Assembly (NCBI GenBank): GCA_002439285.1
Contig: DJTQ01000276.1
Location: 1-7,642 of the forward strand
Source: Paenibacillaceae bacterium UBA6304
GTDB taxonomy: Bacteria; Bacillota; Bacilli; Paenibacillales; Paenibacillaceae
DNA: 7,642 nt
Direction of reading: 5' to 3'
Part shown: positions 1-6,391 of the stretch, one piece after another
How positions within the stretch are numbered: the stretch's first letter is position 1
How the letters are laid out: each line of letters begins with the position of its first letter
The notes under the pieces: model-generated
Database searches by the model: none
The model's input: the letters and a program-made list of their open reading frames with translations, nothing else
Told to the model about the DNA's origin: nothing
Program-made: the position numbers and the translations under genes

Positions 1-815
1 GAGGCAGCGCGAACGTAGAGGACCGCCGGGGAAAAGGCGGCGGCGCCATGATTGGCGGCGGGATCGGAGGTATTATTATTCTGCTCGTGGTAACGCTGCT
101 CGGCGGCGGTAATGCCGGAGATTTGCTGAGTTCCTTGACCTCCGGGGGCACGGAATCGAGCGCGCCTTATCAGGAGACCCAGGAAGAGAAGGAACTGGCG
201 CAATTTGTGTCGGTCGTGCTGGCGGATACGGAGGACGTTTGGGCGCAGTTGTTCAAGGAAAAAGGATTGTCCTACGAAAAACCGACACTTGTTTTATATA
301 CGGATAGCGTTCAATCAGCCTGCGGGACGGCGGGAAAAGCGGTGGGACCGTTCTACTGTCCCGGCGACCAGAAGCTCTATATTGACTTGAGCTTCTACGA
401 TGAGCTGCGGCAGAAATTCCAGGCCCCGGGCGACTTTGCGATGGCCTACGTCATCGCGCATGAGGTGGGGCACCATGTTCAGACCTTGCTGGGAACGACG
501 GAGCGGGAAATGGCGGGGAACAATCGGTCCAACGCCCAATCCGTACGCCTTGAACTTCAGGCGGATTATTTGGCTGGCGTTTGGGCGCATCATGCCCGGG
601 ATGATCTCGGCGTGCTGGAGCAGGGAGACTTGGAGGAAGCGTTGACTGCGGCGATGGCCGTCGGTGACGATACGCTTCAGAAGAAAGCCCAGGGCTATGT
701 CGTGCCGGAGAGCTTCACCCACGGGTCGTCCGAACAGCGAAAGCGCTGGTTCAATAAGGGATTTCAGAACGGCACGATCGAAGGAGGAGACACCTTCAAG
801 GCCAAAGAGCTCTAA
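1..815 (+). CDS. Neutral zinc metallopeptidase, YpfJ/PF04228 family, 5' end cut by the window
   Basis: The frame is open from the left edge, and 270 residues are visible before a TAA stop. The first ATG (position 48) is probably internal. The in-frame residues before it read GSANVEDRRGKGGGA, which resembles the conserved Arg/Gly-rich N-terminus of this family, so the true start lies outside the window. Counting from the Met at 48, a single hydrophobic segment (about residues 8-20, IIILLVVTLLG) should anchor the protein. The zinc site is HEVGHH at 138-143 (nt 459-476), inside AYVIAHEVGHHVQ. The likely third ligand is Glu169 in LELQADYLAG. The SACGTAGKAVGPFYCPGD segment (two Cys) and the LYIDLSFYDEL segment are also typical of the family. 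The substrate of these proteases is poorly known, and I infer activity at the membrane or outside it. The full length would be near the usual 280-300 residues. The family call is firm; the physiological role is not known. Confidence 0.9.
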   Translation, partial: GSANVEDRRGKGGGAMIGGGIGGIIILLVVTLLGGGNAGDLLSSLTSGGTESSAPYQETQEEKELAQFVSVVLADTEDVWAQLFKEKGLSYEKPTLVLYTDSVQSACGTAGKAVGPFYCPGDQKLYIDLSFYDELRQKFQAPGDFAMAYVIAHEVGHHVQTLLGTTEREMAGNNRSNAQSVRLELQADYLAGVWAHHARDDLGVLEQGDLEEALTAAMAVGDDTLQKKAQGYVVPESFTHGSSEQRKRWFNKGFQNGTIEGGDTFKAKEL

Positions 816-925
816 TTTGGCGCTTGTAGATGCTCCCGGCAACAACTTCGAAGGCTATCGTATGATCCAGATACAATCTCGGATGAATTCCGCCTCCTTT
901 GGGCAGATTACCTTTAAGACAGGGT

Positions 926-932
926 AAGGGAG
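926..932 (+). promoter_or_regulatory. Ribosome binding site deciding the SASP start
   Basis: AAGGGAG lies 10 nt before the GTG at 943 but only 1 nt before another in-frame GTG at 934. The spacing favours 943, and the resulting N-terminus, MARRNRK, is of a kind common in spore proteins of this group. Confidence 0.5.
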
Positions 933-942
933 AGTGGGCGAT

Positions 943-1224
943 GTGGCCAGAAGAAACAGGAAGTATGCTGTTCCGGGCGTAGAGCGCGGCATGCAGTCAT
1001 TCAAAGCGGAAGTGATGAGACGCGAGGGCTTTGCCGTGGACCCGAACCGTCCGGACGACGTCAAATATGAAGTCGCCAAGGAACTGGGCGTTCCGCTGCG
1101 GCCGGGTGCGAACGGCGACCTAACGACGGAGTCGGTCGGCCAAGTGGGCGGCAGAATCGGCGGATCGATGGTGCGCGAGATGGTCCGGCTCGCTCAGCAG
1201 CAACTCGCTGAGCGGGAGCCATAA
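943..1224 (+). CDS. Alpha/beta-type small acid-soluble spore protein (SASP), extended form
   Basis: This 93-residue protein starts at GTG 943; an in-frame GTG at 934 would add three residues but sits too close to the RBS. Known family role: these proteins coat forespore DNA, protect it from UV and chemical damage, and are degraded at germination by the protease GPR. Family marks are the AVPGVERGM segment near the N-terminus, the GPR-site-like KYEVAKELGV in the middle, and the C-terminal DNA-binding segment GGRIGGSMVREMVRLAQQQL. It is longer than the usual 60-75 residues. An insertion with a second, similar segment (FKAEVMRREGF) followed by AVDPNRPDDV precedes the expected cleavage site. It stands alone between the peptidase gene and a terminator. 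Transcription by the forespore sigma factor SigG is expected from the family, but I could not find a convincing SigG promoter. Confidence 0.88.
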   Translation: MARRNRKYAVPGVERGMQSFKAEVMRREGFAVDPNRPDDVKYEVAKELGVPLRPGANGDLTTESVGQVGGRIGGSMVREMVRLAQQQLAEREP

Positions 1225-1253
1225 GCTGCAACTAGGCTGCAACTGCATAAATC

Positions 1254-1286
1254 AAGCCGGTTCGCCTTTGCAGCGGCCGGCTTTTT
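1254..1286 (+). terminator. Rho-independent terminator after the SASP gene
   Basis: A perfect 7-bp stem, AAGCCGG (1254-1260) with CCGGCTT (1277-1283), can be extended inward by CGC/GCG (1263-1265 with 1273-1275) around a 7-nt loop. It runs directly into TTTTT (1282-1286). The poly-T follows only on the plus strand, so it serves the SASP gene and not the convergent glycosylase gene. Confidence 0.85.
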
Positions 1287-1313
1287 ACCTATTGCAGCTC
1301 TAGTCTCCCGGCT

Positions 1314-2513
1314 TCACCGGAGCCAGGCAGCTTCCAGCGACTCTTGCTGAAGTTGGGTGCCCAGATAAGCAGCAAAGCGTTCCAGGCCGGCCTGGGCGCT
1401 TTTTGTCATGGCTTCGGTCACCGAACCCGGTTGTTCCCACCACCAACCTTTGATTGATAATGGCGCACGGTTTCGGTGCTTGTCCGGCTCGAAGCGGGCG
1501 ACGATGTTGTCACCGTACAAGACCGGAAGCACATAGTAACCGTATTTTCGCTCGGCGGCCGGTTTATACACTTCCCAGCGGTATTCGAAGTCGAACAATT
1601 GCTGAATGAGATTACGATCCCATAGCAGGTTGTCCAGTGGCGCGAGAATGCTAACCCTGGCATCGGTGTCTCCGTGATCCGGCTCGCCCGCCAGTACCTG
1701 ATTCAACAGGCCGAGATCCTGGCTTCTTAGGTATAATGGCGGCTGGATTCCGTCCACGTTCACTTCCACGATCTTCTCCTGCTGTTGCAGTCGGGCAAAG
1801 GCCCCGTTTCGCTGCGCCGTTTTCATATCCATAATACCTAGCCAGGCATCACTTGGCCGATTCCATAGCATGCCTACGCTGCCGATCCGCCGAAGGACAT
1901 GCCATTCATAGTAAGCCTCATCACTCGGGAAGGGATCGGGCAGGCCATACAGCTCCTGCGGCAGCACCCGTTCGGTGAAGTCGTAATATTTGCGGGTCTT
2001 GGTTTTGTGGTGGATAACCAGTTGCCCCGCGTGATACATTCCCTCCAAAGCCGCACGGGAGAGTCGGGTCGGTCCCCAGGGCCAGTTGACTTTCTCGTCG
2101 TACTGAAGATCGCCCGAGCAAAGAACGCCGCGTTCGGAGATTTCCCCCCGCACCCGGTCCACCGCCTCCGGGTTGCTGTCGCACCAACCTCGCAGCTTAG
2201 CCCTGTATCGGCTAAAGAAAGGCCAATCTTCCACGGGAAAGATGCACATATTTTTATCCCAGTAATCAAGCAGCTCGCGATCTTCGTACAACAGCTCCCA
2301 CAGCTGAGAGGGATGGAAACCCGGGATACGGGATTGTAGCACCAGCTCGGGATTGGTTCCGACCACGTTAAGCGGATCATACTGAATCGACCCGACGCGG
2401 GTGATAAAAGAGAGGATTCCGTCCTTGCCTTCATATCGAAAATCGCCGAGCAAGCCGTGATAGGTCAGCAAATACCGCTTGGCCTGTTCTCTGGTCAACG
2501 AAATAGCCGCCAT
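1314..2513 (-). CDS. YcaQ/AlkX-family DNA glycosylase (winged-helix, interstrand-crosslink repair type)
   Basis: This 399-residue protein is close in length to E. coli YcaQ (about 410). It belongs to the HTH_42/PF06224 family of winged-helix glycosylases. Family members such as YcaQ/AlkX and Streptomyces AlkZ remove bulky N-alkylated bases and unhook interstrand crosslinks. The catalytic Q-x-D motif appears as QYD at residues 44-46 in the context SIQYDPLNVV, followed by the expected NPELVLQSRIPGF stretch. Other family-like segments are LLDYWDKNMCIFPVEDWPFF (about 81-100) and DNLLWDRNLIQQLFDFEYRWEVYKP near the C-terminus. The ATG at 2513 is supported by GGAGGTG (2521-2527) with 7 nt spacing. 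The gene lies 23 bp downstream of tag on the same strand with no terminator between, so the two are probably one transcript. The family call is strong. Actual crosslink unhooking, as against simple alkylpurine excision, is an inference. Confidence 0.88.
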   Translation of the reverse strand: MAAISLTREQAKRYLLTYHGLLGDFRYEGKDGILSFITRVGSIQYDPLNVVGTNPELVLQSRIPGFHPSQLWELLYEDRELLDYWDKNMCIFPVEDWPFFSRYRAKLRGWCDSNPEAVDRVRGEISERGVLCSGDLQYDEKVNWPWGPTRLSRAALEGMYHAGQLVIHHKTKTRKYYDFTERVLPQELYGLPDPFPSDEAYYEWHVLRRIGSVGMLWNRPSDAWLGIMDMKTAQRNGAFARLQQQEKIVEVNVDGIQPPLYLRSQDLGLLNQVLAGEPDHGDTDARVSILAPLDNLLWDRNLIQQLFDFEYRWEVYKPAAERKYGYYVLPVLYGDNIVARFEPDKHRNRAPLSIKGWWWEQPGSVTEAMTKSAQAGLERFAAYLGTQLQQESLEAAWLR

Positions 2514-2520
2514 GAGAATT

Positions 2521-2527
2521 CACCTCC
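2521..2527 (-). promoter_or_regulatory. Ribosome binding site of the YcaQ-family gene in the tag-ycaQ gap
   Basis: GGAGGTG on the minus strand lies 7 nt before the ATG and 9 nt past the tag stop codon. It fills most of the 23-bp gap, which leaves no room for a separate promoter or terminator. Confidence 0.8.
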
Positions 2528-2536
2528 GTGGGTAAA

Positions 2537-3103
2537 TTATTTACTGCAAAAACAATCCTGCGTATGATCGTTAACCATTCCGGAAGCTTGCATAAAGGCG
2601 TAGCAAATCGTCGAGCCGACGAATTTCATGCCGCGCTTCTTCAAGGCTTTGCTCATCGCATCGGAAGCCGGAGTAGAGGCGGGAACTTCCGCGATGGAAG
2701 TCCAACGATTGACGATAGGGGTGCCGTCGACGAAACTCCACAAATACCCCGCAAAGCTGCCCGTCTCCTCCGTGATGTCCAGATAGGCCTGCGCATTCTT
2801 AATAACCCCTTGGATCTTTAGGCGGTTTCGGATGATGCCGGCATTGTTCATCAATTCCTCAATTTTGTCCGGCCCATACTTCAGGATCGTGTGAGGACTA
2901 AAGCCGTCGAAAGCTTCGAGAAAATTTTCCCGCTTCTTTAAAATGGTGTACCAGCTTAATCCGGCCTGCATGCCTTCCAGCATCAGTAGTTCGAACAGTT
3001 TCTGGTCGTCGTACAGCGGACGGCCCCATTCCTCGTCATGATAGGCGATGTATAGCGGATCGGAGTTGACCCAGGCGCAGCGGTTCAGGTGATCTACGGT
3101 CAT
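2537..3103 (-). CDS. tag: DNA-3-methyladenine glycosylase I
   Basis: Tag excises 3-methyladenine (and 3-methylguanine) from alkylated DNA as the first step of base excision repair. From the ATG at 3103 the protein has 188 residues, against 187 in E. coli Tag, and is readily alignable by eye. RCAWV and YIAYHDEEWG carry the first two zinc ligands (Cys9 and His22), and VNDHTQDC carries the last two (His180 and Cys184). The base-pocket segment LLMLEGMQAGLSWYTILKKREN and the helix-hairpin-helix region NNAGIIRNRLKIQGVIKNA are present, as are the SDAMSKALKKRG and FVGSTICYAFMQA motifs. An in-frame ATG at 3115 would add MSRT, but the purine-rich SD (GAGAGGA, 3116-3122) touches that ATG directly, whereas it lies 12 nt from the one at 3103, so I prefer 3103. 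The gene is first in a likely two-gene operon with the YcaQ-family glycosylase. Confidence 0.95.
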   Translation of the reverse strand: MTVDHLNRCAWVNSDPLYIAYHDEEWGRPLYDDQKLFELLMLEGMQAGLSWYTILKKRENFLEAFDGFSPHTILKYGPDKIEELMNNAGIIRNRLKIQGVIKNAQAYLDITEETGSFAGYLWSFVDGTPIVNRWTSIAEVPASTPASDAMSKALKKRGMKFVGSTICYAFMQASGMVNDHTQDCFCSK

Positions 3104-3147
3104 GGTTCTGCTCATTCCTCTCGAACATTTGTTTGCGTGTTGGCCTT

Positions 3148-3156
3148 ATTATATCA
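3148..3156 (-). promoter_or_regulatory. Extended -10 promoter for tag-ycaQ
   Basis: On the minus strand TGATATAAT contains a perfect TATAAT (3153-3148) preceded by TG at the extended -10 position. No good -35 is present: the matching place falls in the A/T-rich U-tract of the thrC terminator. Transcription would start near 3141, giving a leader of about 40 nt. Confidence 0.65.
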
Positions 3157-3164
3157 AACTTTGG

Positions 3165-3216
3165 AAAAAAATAAATAAGGCCAGCCCGTCATCTTTATGG
3201 ATGATGCAGGCTGGCC
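3165..3216 (-). terminator. Strong rho-independent terminator after thrC
   Basis: GGCCAGCC (3179-3186) pairs with GGCTGGCC (3209-3216). After a 2-nt bulge the stem continues with 3187-3193 against 3200-3206 (one G-U pair), closing on a 6-nt loop, for 15 pairs in total. Read on the minus strand, the hairpin is followed by a U-rich run, UUAUUUAUUUUUUU (3178-3165). It lies about 45 bp past the thrC stop. Confidence 0.9.
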
Positions 3217-3261
3217 CTTTGGGCTGCTTCTATATAAGATTCTACCTTCTTCTTATTATGT

Positions 3262-4653
3262 CTAGAAGAACTTCAACACTTCTTCCTTCACGGCATCGTT
3301 CGAGCCTTTGACGAGCTTCTGGTGTTGCGGCTTGTCGAACAGGGCTTGAATTTGCGGCGGGAAGGTCTGTTCGATTTGGATCAGCTCGATCGCTTCATTG
3401 AACTTGGCCGGGTGGGCCGTTGCCAAGGCCACGGTGATCTCGCCCTTTGCCGTGAAGCGGCCCGCAGCGGCTACACCGCAAGCGGTATGCGGATCAAGCA
3501 GGTAGTCGAAATCGTCATGCACCTGTCCGATCGTGGCGAGGCAGTCATCGTTCTCCACGCTCGCTGCGGCGAAGTCGCGCTGCACCTGTGCAAGCCGGTC
3601 ACCGGACACGGTAATTTGGCCTTCTTGACGGAAGCTATCCATCAAATTGGCGACAGCCGCGGCATCTTCGCCTTGCAGATAATACAGATAACGTTCGAAG
3701 TTGCTGGCGACCTGGATATCCATCGACGGACTGTACGTCATATGGAATTCGCCCGGCTGGTAGACGCCTTCGTTTACGAAACGTTCCAGAATATTGTTCT
3801 CGTTGGTGGCGAGAATCAGTTTGCCTACGGGCAAGCCCATTCTTTTAGCAAGATAGCCTGCAAAAATATCTCCAAAGTTTCCCGTCGGCACGCTAAAGTT
3901 GACTGGACCGGCTGCCGCGCCCGAGTTTGCAAGCTGGAAGTAAGCGTAGAAATAATATACGGTTTGCGCCAGAATGCGCGCGAAGTTGATTGAGTTGATC
4001 GCCCGCAGGTGATACTCCTGCTTGAACGCCACATCCGCAAACAACTCCTTAATGATGCGTTGGCAGTCATCGAAATTGCCTTCGACCGACAGATTTAGCA
4101 CGTTAGCGTCATCTACCGTCGTCATCTGCAATTCCTGCACTTTGCTGACCTTGCCGTTCGGGTGCAGAATGCAAATCTTGATTCCTTCTTTGCCCCGTAC
4201 GCCCTCAATGGCCGAAGCCCCGGTATCGCCGGAGGTCGCACCGAGAATATGGATGATGGAATTTCTTTCGCGGGAGATATACGAGTACAGGTTCCCCAGA
4301 AATTGTAGCGCGATATCTTTAAAAGCGAACGTTGGTCCGTGGAACAATTCCAGAACATGCAGGTCGTCCTTCACTTTACGGAGCGGTGTCACTGCTGTGT
4401 CGCGGAATGTCCCGTAGCTGTCGTCCACGAGCTTCTTCAAATCCTCGCGCGGAATCTCTCCGTCAATATAGAGCGAGATAATTTCAAGGGCCAGCTCCGG
4501 ATAGGAGAGCTGTTGCCACTGTGCCAGCGTGTCTTGCGATACTTGCGGGATATGCTTCGGAACGAGCAAACCGCCGTCGTCGGCCAGTCCCATGAGGACC
4601 GCATCCACAAAGCCGATTCCCGCTACTTTCCCCCTAGTGCTGATGTATTCCAT
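3262..4653 (-). CDS. thrC: Threonine synthase, long (E. coli/yeast-like) type
   Basis: This PLP enzyme converts O-phosphohomoserine to threonine and phosphate, the last step of threonine synthesis. From the ATG at 4653 it has 463 residues. The N-terminal threonine-synthase domain starts MEYISTRGKVAGIGFVDAVL. The PLP lysine is K112 in HGPTFAFKDIALQFLGN. GATSGDTGAS (138-147) and SVPTGNFGD (254-262) form the cofactor and phosphate loops. The start is decided by AAAGGGG (4660-4666) 6 nt before this ATG; a TTG at 4674 would extend the frame by seven residues but has no SD. The length and N-terminal domain set it apart from the short B. subtilis-type ThrC (about 350 residues). No hom or thrB gene is next to it here. 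It is monocistronic, with its own promoter and terminator. Confidence 0.95.
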   Translation of the reverse strand: MEYISTRGKVAGIGFVDAVLMGLADDGGLLVPKHIPQVSQDTLAQWQQLSYPELALEIISLYIDGEIPREDLKKLVDDSYGTFRDTAVTPLRKVKDDLHVLELFHGPTFAFKDIALQFLGNLYSYISRERNSIIHILGATSGDTGASAIEGVRGKEGIKICILHPNGKVSKVQELQMTTVDDANVLNLSVEGNFDDCQRIIKELFADVAFKQEYHLRAINSINFARILAQTVYYFYAYFQLANSGAAAGPVNFSVPTGNFGDIFAGYLAKRMGLPVGKLILATNENNILERFVNEGVYQPGEFHMTYSPSMDIQVASNFERYLYYLQGEDAAAVANLMDSFRQEGQITVSGDRLAQVQRDFAAASVENDDCLATIGQVHDDFDYLLDPHTACGVAAAGRFTAKGEITVALATAHPAKFNEAIELIQIEQTFPPQIQALFDKPQHQKLVKGSNDAVKEEVLKFF

Positions 4654-4659
4654 AATGAT

Positions 4660-4666
4660 CCCCTTT
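4660..4666 (-). promoter_or_regulatory. Ribosome binding site deciding the thrC start
   Basis: AAAGGGG on the minus strand stands 6 nt upstream of the ATG at 4653. It lies inside the longer TTG-started reading frame, which shows that the TTG at 4674 is not the real start. Confidence 0.8.
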
Positions 4667-4686
4667 GCATTCAACGATTTTCAATC

Positions 4687-4715
4687 ATTGTAACAAAAAA
4701 CGCCTCGTTTCCCAA
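4687..4715 (-). promoter_or_regulatory. thrC promoter (sigma-A type, extended -10)
   Basis: Minus strand: TTGGGA (4715-4710) as -35, a 17-nt spacer, and TACAAT (4692-4687) as -10, preceded by TG at the extended position. The predicted start is near 4680, so the leader is only about 27 nt. That leaves no room for a T-box or attenuator. Confidence 0.65.
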
Positions 4716-4789
4716 CCGGTTTTATAGAAAAAAACGCCGCCTTCCGGGCCATAAACCAGAGCAAGACCGGTGCTACCCCGAAATATATA

Positions 4790-4817
4790 GTGAACCTACA
4801 AATATTGGTGATACAAT
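4790..4817 (+). promoter_or_regulatory. Promoter of the diguanylate cyclase operon (extended -10)
   Basis: TACAAT (4812-4817) is preceded by TG at 4809-4810, giving an extended -10 element. The best -35 is weak: GTGAAC (4790-4795) with 16-nt spacing. The start would be near 4824, about 44 nt before the ATG. Confidence 0.5.
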
Positions 4818-4853
4818 AGACTTAGGTCTTTGTAACCAAGTCACCTCAGAGTC

Positions 4854-4859
4854 AGGAGG
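4854..4859 (+). promoter_or_regulatory. Ribosome binding site deciding the diguanylate cyclase start
   Basis: A perfect AGGAGG lies 8 nt before the ATG at 4868 and only 2 nt before an in-frame TTG at 4862, so the ATG is chosen. Confidence 0.85.
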
Positions 4860-4867
4860 GATTGCCG

Positions 4868-6379
4868 ATGATTATTGACTATAGCTTGGTCTTCTTTTAT
4901 ACCATTCTGCTATCCGTATCGGTCAATATGTTCCGCTTTAAACTGAACGATTCGCTGAATAAATGGATTCTTATCCTGGCTGCACTGGTACTTGTTGAAA
5001 TTGAGGGGTATCTATTTGAGTTCCAGCATACGAATTGGATGCTCCTTGTTTTCATAGGCATCTCGGTGCTGTGTTTTGGCATTCTTGGGGGTTTGTTGAG
5101 TACGTTTACCGCCTGGCTGATTCTATTCGCTCAATGTAGTGTGCGGGATGTATCCATTTGGCCGACTTATCTCTTGTTTACTGCCGGCATCTATTTGCTT
5201 ATCCGTCATATCAGCCATCTTCAGAAGGAAGGCGATGATTGGCTCGGCAAGCTTACGGAGAACTCGAGGCAATTAAATGTATTCAAGGAAGTCAGCCTGT
5301 CCATGCAGCAAACGTTCAATTTGGATAAGCTGCTGCAAACGATTTTAACGTCGGTGACCGCCGGTCACGGACTTGGTTTTAACCGGGCATTGATCCTGCT
5401 GATGAATGAGCAAGGTACCAAGCTGCACGGCATCATGGGGACCGGACCGATGTCGGCCGAGGAAGGCTATGTGATCTGGGACAGGATTACCAAGCATAAA
5501 TATAAGCTTGTGGAACTGATCGAGATCAAGGAGAAGGAGAAGTCCTCGGATCTAAAATTAAACGAACGCGTAAAAAAAATAGAAATTCCGCTGGACGAGC
5601 CTAACTTTTTAACAAAAGTACTGGAGGGAGGCACCCCGCTGCATATTCAGGAAATTGTGGAGGGGGAAGGCGATCCGGTTCTGCAAATGTTCGGCAGGGA
5701 ATTTAATATGAGCGAGCTGGCCGTGTTTCCTTTAATGAGTCAGGGGAACAAGGTCGGCGTGCTTCTTATCGATAATCCGGTCAACAAGAAGCCGATTACG
5801 GCAGCCGATATCGACAGTGTGCTTCCGCTCGCTAACCAGGCGGCGATTGCGATTCAACAATCCCGGCTGTACATGGCTTTGGAAGATATGGCTCTTAAAG
5901 ACGGGCTGACCGGGCTACATAACCAGCGGTCTTTTCAATCCCTGCTCACCCAATTCTGGCCGAGTTCCGGAGAATCGTCGCTCGCGCTCATTCTTTTGGA
6001 TATTGATTATTTCAAACATTTCAACGATACGAATGGACATCTGCTCGGAAATGAAATACTGGTGCAGATGGCGGATGTCATTCGCGCTTCGATTCGGAAG
6101 AATGATAAGGCATTCCGCTTCGGAGGCGAAGAGTTTGTAGTTTTGCTCCCGGGTACGGATAAAGATGAGGCGGTGTTTGTAGCCGAACGAATCCGATCTC
6201 AAGTGGAGAATACAACATTTACCGGCGGAAATAAGCAGCCGGCAGGACGGTTGACGGTAAGTCTGGGAGTAGCTTCTACGGGCCAATCTCCCACATTAAC
6301 TCCGCTGGAGCTTGTCGATATCGCGGACCAGGCACTTTACCAGGCCAAGGCGGCAGGCAAAAATGTGGTCGTATCCTAG
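4868..6379 (+). CDS. Membrane-bound GAF-GGDEF diguanylate cyclase
   Basis: This 503-residue enzyme is predicted to make cyclic di-GMP from two GTP. An N-terminal membrane domain has about five helices (roughly 4-22, 32-50, 57-75, 76-92 and 97-114). A GAF sensor domain follows (about 140-330), beginning near VFKEVSLSMQQTFNLDKLLQ. The C-terminal GGDEF domain (about 335-503) looks fully active: KDGLTGLHNQRSF, the metal-binding DIDYFKHFND (Asp378 and Asp380), and the signature GGEEF at 419-423. The product-inhibition I-site RxxD is intact as RKND (410-413), exactly five residues before the signature, so feedback inhibition is expected. No EAL domain is present. The start is set by the AGGAGG described separately. 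The stop codon overlaps the RBS of the next gene, so the two are co-translated. The GAF ligand cannot be read from the sequence. Confidence 0.92.
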   Translation: MIIDYSLVFFYTILLSVSVNMFRFKLNDSLNKWILILAALVLVEIEGYLFEFQHTNWMLLVFIGISVLCFGILGGLLSTFTAWLILFAQCSVRDVSIWPTYLLFTAGIYLLIRHISHLQKEGDDWLGKLTENSRQLNVFKEVSLSMQQTFNLDKLLQTILTSVTAGHGLGFNRALILLMNEQGTKLHGIMGTGPMSAEEGYVIWDRITKHKYKLVELIEIKEKEKSSDLKLNERVKKIEIPLDEPNFLTKVLEGGTPLHIQEIVEGEGDPVLQMFGREFNMSELAVFPLMSQGNKVGVLLIDNPVNKKPITAADIDSVLPLANQAAIAIQQSRLYMALEDMALKDGLTGLHNQRSFQSLLTQFWPSSGESSLALILLDIDYFKHFNDTNGHLLGNEILVQMADVIRASIRKNDKAFRFGGEEFVVLLPGTDKDEAVFVAERIRSQVENTTFTGGNKQPAGRLTVSLGVASTGQSPTLTPLELVDIADQALYQAKAAGKNVVVS

Positions 6380-6384
6380 GAGGG
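6378..6384 (+). promoter_or_regulatory. Ribosome binding site overlapping the cyclase stop codon
   Basis: AGGAGGG begins within the TAG stop (6377-6379) of the diguanylate cyclase and lies 7 nt before the ATG at 6392. This arrangement suggests translational coupling of the two genes. Confidence 0.8.
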
Positions 6385-6391
6385 CTGAAGG

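Noticed and set aside
315..845. Long open frame on the minus strand opposite the metallopeptidase gene.
   Set aside because: It is antisense to a gene with clear zinc-protease motifs, and its translation matches nothing recognisable. It is a by-product of GC-rich codon use.
846..912. Sigma-G promoter for the SASP, using TGAATT (884-889) with CAGATTA (904-910), or GATACAA (870-876); also the palindrome CTTCGAAG (846-853).
   Set aside because: The first pair has a 14-nt spacer, too short, and the second has no -35. The 8-bp palindrome is too short to stand out from chance.
3322..3993. Long plus-strand open frame opposite thrC.
   Set aside because: thrC is unambiguous on the other strand, and the antisense translation has no domain features and no RBS.
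4695..4785. Possible c-di-GMP (GEMM) riboswitch before the diguanylate cyclase: pieces such as CGCC-TTCCGGGCC, ATAAACC and GGTGCTACC look vaguely like its 3' half.
   Set aside because: The diagnostic 5' core (a GCACAGGGCAAACC-like segment and a GAAA tetraloop) is missing, and the segment lies upstream of the likely promoter at 4790-4817, so it would not be in the transcript. A covariance-model search would settle it.
4654..4800. T-box or amino-acid attenuator for thrC.
   Set aside because: No T-box motif (AGGGTGGAACCGCG-like) is visible on the minus strand, and the promoter leaves a leader of only about 27 nt.
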